NCBI GenBank assembly: GCA_046733275.1
Contig: JBKPOW010000186.1
Span: 1 to 13,784, forward strand
Source of the DNA: VRUE01 sp046733275
GTDB lineage: Bacteria > Actinomycetota > Thermoleophilia > Solirubrobacterales > 70-9
Length of the DNA stretch: 13,784 nt
Direction: 5' to 3'
Under the pieces are notes generated by a model. It ran no database searches, had not been told where the DNA came from, and saw nothing but the letters and a program-made list of their open reading frames with translations. Positions 9,535-13,784 of this stretch are shown piece after piece. The position numbers were made by a program, and so were the translations under genes. The first letter of the stretch is position 1; every line of letters starts with the position of its first letter.

Positions 9535-10830
9535 ATGGCCCGGATCCTGCTCGGCGTGAGTGGCGGAATAGCCGCTTACAAGTCGCTGGAGCTTGCCCGC
9601 CTGGCGACCGTCGCCGGCCACGGCGTGCGGGTGCTGATGACGGAGTCGGCGAGCCGCTTCGTCGGCGCCGCCTCCTTCGAGGGCATCGTCGGCGCGCCGG
9701 TGCTGACCTCTGAGTTCGAGCGCGACCCGCTGGGCGGCGCCTTCCCCGGCGACTCGCGGCCCGAGCACGACCCGATCGGCCACCTCGAGGTGGTCGCCAA
9801 CTGCGACGCCTTTCTGGTTGCGCCGGCCTCGGCCAACACGATCGCCAAGCTCGCTGCCGGCATCGCCGACTCGATGTTGACCACCTCCTTCCTCGCCTGT
9901 ACGGCGCCACGCCTGGTGGCCCCGGCGATGAACGACCGCATGTACGCCGCCGCGGCCACCCAGGCCAACCTGGCGACCCTGCGCGAGCGTGGCGTCGAGG
10001 TGATCGAGCCGGGGGAGGGACGGCTCGCCTCGCGCGGCGAGTTCGGCAGGGGGCGCCTGCCCGAGCCCGCCGAGCTGCTGGCCCGGATTGAAGCGGTCCT
10101 GCCCGCGGGCGAGCGCCCCTGGGACGGCCTGCGGGTCCTGGTCACGGCCGGCGGCACGCGTGAGCCGATCGACTCGGTCCGCTTCCTCGGCAACCGCTCC
10201 AGCGGTCGCATGGGGCTCGCCCTGGCGGCCGCCGCGGCCCGCCGCGGCGCCGACGTCACCCTGATCGCCGCCAACGTAGCCCTGCCCGAGCCCCCCGGCG
10301 TCCACCGCATCGACGTGGAGACCACCGCCGACCTAGTCGAGGCCACCCGCACCGAGTTCGCCAAGACCCACGTCCTCCTGATGGCAGCCGCCCCCGCCGA
10401 CTTCCGCGCGAAACAGATCGCAGCGGGCAAGATGGAGCGCGGGGCGGGAGAGCGAGACCTCCAGCTAGAGCCCACCGAGGACATCCTCGGCAGCCTCGAG
10501 AAGAAAGAGGGCCAAACCGTCATCGCCTTCGCTGCCGAACACGGCAACGACGTCGACCGCGCCCGCGAGAAGCTAACCCGCAAGCGCGCCGACCTGATCG
10601 TCCTCAACGACGTCTCGGACCCGAGCATCGGCTTCGACAGCTCCGACAACGCCGCAACCCTGATCAGTTCAGCGGAAGAGACCAGCCTCGCCCGCGCCCC
10701 AAAGGATGTAATCGCCGAGCAGATCCTCGACAGTGTGGACGCGATCCGGGCGAGCGTCGATCTAGCGCGCGATAGGGAGCGAGGGGGACCCTCTCGAACG
10801 GGCGGATACTCAAAACGGCGATCTAATTAG
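9535..10830 (+). CDS. coaBC: Bifunctional phosphopantothenoylcysteine decarboxylase / phosphopantothenate-cysteine ligase (431 aa)
   Basis: Carries out two consecutive steps of coenzyme A synthesis. The FMN-dependent CoaC domain (about residues 1-185) shows GVSGGIAAYKSLELAR, the catalytic His83 (IGHLEV), VAPASANTIAKLAAGIAD and PAMNDRMY (Pro130-Asn133). The CoaB ligase domain (about 200-405) shows VTAGGTREPIDSVRF from residue 203, Asn220 in NRSSGRMG, AAAPADFR, Lys299, and NDVSDPSIGFDSSDN. In the CoaC flap, where E. coli has ACGDIGPGRM with a conserved Cys, this protein has Ser166 (ASRGEFGRGRL) and one extra residue. The last ~20 residues and the stop codon lie in a nested inverted repeat, so the C-terminal tail may have been changed by an inserted element. 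It starts at ATG 9535 after a strong AGGAGG. The downstream metK/priA genes seen in mycobacteria are absent. Confidence 0.95.
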   Translation: MARILLGVSGGIAAYKSLELARLATVAGHGVRVLMTESASRFVGAASFEGIVGAPVLTSEFERDPLGGAFPGDSRPEHDPIGHLEVVANCDAFLVAPASANTIAKLAAGIADSMLTTSFLACTAPRLVAPAMNDRMYAAAATQANLATLRERGVEVIEPGEGRLASRGEFGRGRLPEPAELLARIEAVLPAGERPWDGLRVLVTAGGTREPIDSVRFLGNRSSGRMGLALAAAAARRGADVTLIAANVALPEPPGVHRIDVETTADLVEATRTEFAKTHVLLMAAAPADFRAKQIAAGKMERGAGERDLQLEPTEDILGSLEKKEGQTVIAFAAEHGNDVDRAREKLTRKRADLIVLNDVSDPSIGFDSSDNAATLISSAEETSLARAPKDVIAEQILDSVDAIRASVDLARDRERGGPSRTGGYSKRRSN

Positions 10831-10869
10831 ATCGCCGTTTGTCCGGGCGAGAGGGTCCCCCTCGCTCCC
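10775..10869. repeat. 95-bp nested inverted repeat at the coaBC 3' end (possible small insertion element)
   Basis: A perfect 22-bp inverted repeat has its left arm at 10775-10796 (beginning GGGAGCGAGGGGG) and its right arm at 10848-10869 (ending CCCCCTCGCTCCC). Inside it, 10813-10840 is a 28-bp perfect palindrome with an AT-rich centre (ATCTAATTAGAT). The left arm and half of the palindrome encode the CoaBC tail, and the coaBC TAG is within the palindrome. There is no obvious target duplication and no T run long enough for a standard terminator. It may be a REP- or MITE-like element, a transcription-end structure, or a protein-binding site. Confidence 0.75.
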
Positions 10870-10899
10870 AACCACACTGGCCTCGCACCCGCAGCGGGC

Positions 10900-10905
10900 T
10901 ATACT
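10900..10905 (+). promoter_or_regulatory. -10 box of the rimP-nusA-infB operon
   Basis: TATACT, within GGCTATACT, is the same nine-base word seen at the mihF promoter. Transcription would start at about 10912. I see no convincing -35: the bases 16-18 upstream read roughly ACTGGCC. It lies 31 bases after the coaBC-side inverted repeat and opens a leader of about 68 bases before rimP. Confidence 0.5.
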
Positions 10906-10939
10906 GACCCCAAGCTTTTTGTCCCTATGCAGTAGCGAG

Positions 10940-10964
10940 AAGTGGGCCTGGCCCACTTTTTTTT
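10940..10964 (+). terminator. Intrinsic terminator in the rimP leader (candidate attenuator)
   Basis: AAGTGGGC (10940-10947) and GCCCACTT (10951-10958) form an eight-pair stem with a three-base CTG loop, and the T run at 10957-10964 is eight long. This is a textbook rho-independent terminator. It lies between the operon's -10 box and the rimP ATG at 10980, so it would stop most transcripts before rimP unless it is overridden. A two-codon ORF (ATG CAG TAG, 10927-10935) ends four bases before the stem. GCCTGG (10947-10952) in the hairpin could instead pair with CCAGGC (10974-10979) directly before the rimP start. I recall similar GTGGGC...GCCCAC hairpins before rimP in proteobacteria. Alternatively it simply ends coaBC transcription. 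Confidence 0.8.
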
Positions 10965-10979
10965 CGCCCCAAACCAGGC

Positions 10980-11240
10980 ATGGCAGACCTCAAAGACAGC
11001 ATTCAGCAGCAGCTCACCGAGCTCGACGCCGAGCTCGACCTGGTCGCGCTCGAGCAACCGGGGACCGAATCGCTGCGCCTCTTCATCGACCACCCGGCAG
11101 GGGTCGACCTGGCGCTCTGCGAGCGGGTCACCAAGCACCTCAACGAGCTGCGTGCCGAGTACTCGCTCGAGGTCTCTTCGCCGGGGCCGAAGTACCGCCG
11201 TACCGATCCGACTTCCGAGACGACCGAGGAGCAGCCGTGA
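10980..11240 (+). CDS. rimP: Ribosome maturation factor RimP, short form (86 aa, N-terminal domain only)
   Basis: RimP assists 30S subunit maturation. This protein covers only the N-terminal domain: it has LVALEQPGTESLRLFIDHPAGVDLALCERVTKHLNEL, matching the 'E.....LR.YID...GV.L.DC..VS..L' pattern, and then YSLEVSSPG, the family's most conserved motif. After that, the usual RPL and the ~70-residue Sm/SH3-like C-terminal domain are replaced by a short polar tail (KYRRTDPTSETTEEQP). The usual length is about 150 residues. Its TGA overlaps the GTG of nusA by three bases, and the stop is a single clean one. Position directly before nusA-infB supports the identity. It could be a natural short form or a truncated gene; a 3' frameshift is unlikely because nusA begins immediately. 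Confidence 0.82.
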   Translation: MADLKDSIQQQLTELDAELDLVALEQPGTESLRLFIDHPAGVDLALCERVTKHLNELRAEYSLEVSSPGPKYRRTDPTSETTEEQP

Positions 11241-12763
11241 GCAAGGAGATCGTCGAAGCAATCAAGGCGCTCGAGCAGGAGAAGGGCATCTCCGCCGACA
11301 AGCTGATGGACGCCCTCGCCGACGCCCTGCTCTCCGCCTACAAGAAGACGCCCGGGGCGGCCAAATACGCCCGTGTCGACCTCGACCACGAGACCGGCGA
11401 CTTCCGCGTGTTCGAACTGATCCTGCCAGCCGAGCTGGAGGAGAAGCTGCTCGCCGAGGCCGCCGAGGCACAGGAAGAGGAAGAGCGTGAGATCGACCCC
11501 GAAACCGGCGAGCTGAAAGAGCCGGAGGAGCCCGAGCTCGACCCGGAGATGATCGCCCCCTACGAGGACCAGATCGAGACCCGCGACGTCACCCCCGAAG
11601 ACTTCGGCCGGATCGCCGCCCAGACCGCCAAGCAGGTGATCCTGCAGCGGATCCGCGAGGCCGAACGGATGATGATGTTCGAGGAGTATCAGGACCGCGT
11701 CGGCGAGCTGATCACCGGGATCATCCAGCAGTCCGACAAGCGCTACACGCTGGTCCAGCTGCGCGAGCGGGTCGAGGCGCTGCTGCCCAAGTCCGAGCAG
11801 GTCTACAACGAGCGCTACGACCACGGCATGCGGGTCAAGGCGGTGATCACCGACGTCTCCGACTCGACCAAGGGCCCGGCGATCGTCGTCTCGCGGCGCA
11901 GCCCGGAACTGATCAAGAAGCTGTTCGAAATGGAGGTGCCGGAGATCGCCGACAAGCTGGTCGAGATCGTCGGCGTCGCCCGCGAGCCCGGCTACCGCTC
12001 GAAGATCGCCGTCGTCTCGCACACCGACGGCGTCGACCCGGTCGGCGCCTGCGTAGGCCCGCGCGGCTCGCGCGTGCGCATGGTCGTCTCCGAGCTGCGC
12101 GGCGAGAAGATCGACATCATCCCCCACAACGACGAGCCGGCCCGCTTCGTCGCCAAGGCGCTCTCGCCGGCACGGGTGCGAGAGGTGATCGTCGACGACG
12201 AGGAGCGTCAGGCGACGGTCATCGTCCCCGACGACCAGCTCTCGCTGGCGATCGGCCGCGACGGCCAAAACGCCCGCCTGGCCGCCCGCCTGACCGGCTG
12301 GCGGGTCGACATCAAGTCCGAGACCGAGTTCGCCCAGGAAGACGAGGCGGAGACGTACGAGGGCGAGGAGCTCTCCGACGGCCACTGCCTGGCGGTGCTC
12401 TCGAACGGGCGCCGCTGCCCCAACGCGGCGATCGGCGACTCCTCCTACTGTGGCCTGCCCACCCACCAGGCCCTTGGCCGCTTCGAGACCAACCAGATCG
12501 TCGTGCTGGCGCCACTGGAGGAAGCCGAGGTGGCGATCCTCGCCGATCCGGGCGCCGACGAGGGGCAGGTTTCCGAGATCGTCGCCAAGGCGGAAGCTCA
12601 ATTTGAGGAGCCTGTTGACGAGGAGCCTCAGGCCGCGGGTCCTGTCGCGGAGGAAGACTCCTCGTCCTCGCAAGCTGCGGGCGAGGAGCCCACCTCCACG
12701 CCACTCGCGGCAGACACGCCTGAGAAAGAAGCGCCCGAAGCCGAGGAGGTTGAGCGGGCTTAG
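11237..12763 (+). CDS. nusA: Transcription termination/antitermination factor NusA with zinc-finger-like C-terminal extension (508 aa)
   Basis: Binds RNA polymerase and nascent RNA and modulates pausing, termination and antitermination. The N-terminal RNAP-binding domain (about 1-185) holds the conserved DFGRIAAQTAKQVILQRIREAER and, before it, an acidic stretch (residues 74-104) rich in Glu. An S1 domain follows from about Tyr190 (YNERYDHGMRVKAVITDV). KH1 has GPRG (274-277) and KH2 has IGRDGQNAR (339-347). After KH2 there is no E. coli-type acidic-repeat domain. Instead, residues 384-410 form C-x9-C-x10-C-x4-H (Cys384, Cys394, Cys405, His410), then a hydrophobic segment (TNQIVVLAPLEEAEVAILAD) and a Glu/Pro/Ser-rich tail. 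M. tuberculosis NusA is about 350 residues. The GTG start has GAGGA six bases upstream and overlaps the rimP stop; the TAG stop shares one base with the infB GTG. Confidence 0.94.
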   Translation: MSKEIVEAIKALEQEKGISADKLMDALADALLSAYKKTPGAAKYARVDLDHETGDFRVFELILPAELEEKLLAEAAEAQEEEEREIDPETGELKEPEEPELDPEMIAPYEDQIETRDVTPEDFGRIAAQTAKQVILQRIREAERMMMFEEYQDRVGELITGIIQQSDKRYTLVQLRERVEALLPKSEQVYNERYDHGMRVKAVITDVSDSTKGPAIVVSRRSPELIKKLFEMEVPEIADKLVEIVGVAREPGYRSKIAVVSHTDGVDPVGACVGPRGSRVRMVVSELRGEKIDIIPHNDEPARFVAKALSPARVREVIVDDEERQATVIVPDDQLSLAIGRDGQNARLAARLTGWRVDIKSETEFAQEDEAETYEGEELSDGHCLAVLSNGRRCPNAAIGDSSYCGLPTHQALGRFETNQIVVLAPLEEAEVAILADPGADEGQVSEIVAKAEAQFEEPVDEEPQAAGPVAEEDSSSSQAAGEEPTSTPLAADTPEKEAPEAEEVERA

Positions 12764-13784
12764 TGGCTAAGAAGCGCGTCCATGAAATCGCCAAGGCGCA
12801 GGGTGTCGCCAGCAAAGAGCTGCTCGCGGCGCTGAAAGCCGCCGGGGTCGAGGCCAAAGCGGCTGCGTCGAGCGTTGAGGAGGGCGACGCGCTGAAGGCG
12901 TTGTCGGCCGCGAAGGGGAATGGCGGGGGCACCGCCACCGCGACCAAGCCAAAAGCCCAGGCCAAAGCCAAAGCGGAGCCGAAAGCCGCACCCGCGGCGC
13001 CGAAGGCGGAAGCCAAAGCGGCTGCGCCGAAAGAGGATGGCCAGGCCGCGGAGAAACCCGCTCCACCCAAACCCGTGTCCCCGGCGGCGAAGAAACCAGC
13101 CGGGTCGGCGAAAAAACGCCGGGTCGTGATCGATTCGCAGGCCGCCCGCCGCGATCAGATGGGCGGGCCACCGCCGCAGCGCCCACCGCGTCGACGCGGA
13201 GGCAGGCGGCGCCGACCGCTGCTCGAGGAGCCGCCGGTTAAAACGGAGGAGCCGGCCGAGCCAGAGGCGACCCGGGTCAACTCCGGCGCCACCGTGCGCG
13301 AGGTCGCCGAGCTGCTCGGCCTGGGCAGCGCCGAGGTCATCAAGAAGCTGATGATGATGGGTGAGATGGCGACGCTCACCCAGACCCTCACCGACGAGTC
13401 GATCAAGGCGATCGCCGAGGAGTACGACCGCAAGATCGAGATCGTCACCGCGGCCGAGGAGGAGCCCGAGGCACCCGAGTTCGAGGACGCCGAGGAGAGC
13501 CTCGCCGACCGGCCGCCGGTGGTGACGATCATGGGCCACGTCGACCACGGCAAGACCTCGCTGCTCGACGCGATCCGCGAGACCGAGGTCGCCGCGGGCG
13601 AGGCGGGGGGCATCACCCAGCACATCGGCGCCTACCAGGTGCACCACGAGGACAAGACGATCACCTTCCTCGACACGCCCGGACACGCGGCCTTCACGGC
13701 GATGCGCGCGCGTGGCGCCAAGGTCACCGACATAGCCGTCGTCGTCGTCGCCGCCGACGACGGCGTCATGCCGCAGACCAAAGA
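12763..13784 (+). CDS. infB: Translation initiation factor IF-2, 3'-truncated by the window edge
   Basis: GTPase that places initiator fMet-tRNA on the 30S subunit and promotes subunit joining. The visible 340 codons begin with an IF2_N module (KKRVHEIAKAQGVASKELLAALKAAGV). A low-complexity Ala/Lys/Pro linker follows (about residues 50-150), then an Arg/Pro/Gly-rich basic patch (about 140-160). A second IF2_N-like module is ATVREVAELLGLGSAEVIKKLMMMG. The G domain has G1 GHVDHGKT (258-265), G2 GGITQHIGAY and G3 DTPGH (304-308). The GTG start shares one base with the nusA stop (TAGTG). A GAGGAGG stretch ends 13 bases upstream, which is rather distant, so coupling to nusA is likely. The rest of the G domain and domains II-IV lie beyond the window. 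No ylxR gene lies between nusA and infB. Confidence 0.97.
   Translation, partial: MAKKRVHEIAKAQGVASKELLAALKAAGVEAKAAASSVEEGDALKALSAAKGNGGGTATATKPKAQAKAKAEPKAAPAAPKAEAKAAAPKEDGQAAEKPAPPKPVSPAAKKPAGSAKKRRVVIDSQAARRDQMGGPPPQRPPRRRGGRRRRPLLEEPPVKTEEPAEPEATRVNSGATVREVAELLGLGSAEVIKKLMMMGEMATLTQTLTDESIKAIAEEYDRKIEIVTAAEEEPEAPEFEDAEESLADRPPVVTIMGHVDHGKTSLLDAIRETEVAAGEAGGITQHIGAYQVHHEDKTITFLDTPGHAAFTAMRARGAKVTDIAVVVVAADDGVMPQTK

Noticed and set aside
10813..10840. 28-bp palindrome as a stand-alone intrinsic terminator
   Set aside because: Only three T's follow and the stem has no GC-rich base adjoining a T tract; it is better described as part of the nested repeat.
10919..11236. 614-residue version of NusA starting at TTG 10919
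   Set aside because: It crosses the leader terminator and the whole rimP gene in another frame; the NusA family start (SKEIVEAIKALEQEKG) is at GTG 11237.

Overview
This is a high-GC window carrying housekeeping genes, all on the + strand and very tightly packed. The gene order pyrB-pyrC-carA-carB-pyrK-pyrD, then mihF (an actinobacterial-type integration host factor), gmk, rpoZ and coaBC, then rimP-nusA-infB, points to an actinobacterium. Having pyrK beside an actinobacterial mIHF, together with the very high GC and the NusA/RimP peculiarities, suggests a deep-branching class such as Thermoleophilia (Solirubrobacterales-like). That class assignment is inference from gene order and is not proven by the sequence.

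Region 1 (1-8237) is a pyrimidine-biosynthesis operon. It holds a 5'-truncated pyrB, pyrC, carA, carB, pyrK and pyrD. Most junctions overlap by 4-8 bases (pyrB/pyrC, carA/carB, carB/pyrK, pyrK/pyrD), which implies translational coupling. Only the 52-base pyrC-carA gap breaks this, and it holds a possible 19-codon ORF that overlaps both neighbours. Together the genes encode carbamoyl phosphate synthesis (CarAB), carbamoyl aspartate formation (PyrB), ring closure (PyrC) and NAD-dependent dihydroorotate oxidation (PyrD class 1B with its PyrK electron-transfer subunit). No pyrF lies where it would be expected after pyrD. The pyrD gene has visibly different codon use and appears to start at TTG.

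Region 2 (8238-10869) opens with a good promoter whose -10 hexamer ends only 9 bases before the mihF ATG, implying a leaderless mRNA. It continues with gmk, rpoZ and coaBC. A 16-bp perfect palindrome sits just before gmk. The 3' end of coaBC lies inside a 95-bp nested inverted repeat: a 22-bp outer inverted repeat enclosing a 28-bp perfect palindrome that contains the coaBC stop codon.

Region 3 (10870-13784) is the rimP-nusA-infB transcription/translation operon. It begins with a TATACT -10 box, then a textbook intrinsic terminator placed before the first gene, which looks like an attenuator. The RimP is only 86 residues (N-terminal domain only). The NusA has an acidic insertion near its N-terminus and a C-terminal extension with a C-x9-C-x10-C-x4-H zinc-finger-like motif. 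infB runs off the window within its G domain.

I found no CRISPR array, tRNA, rRNA, transposase or defence system. The more unusual material is in the NusA/RimP proteins, the rimP leader and the coaBC 3' repeat structure.
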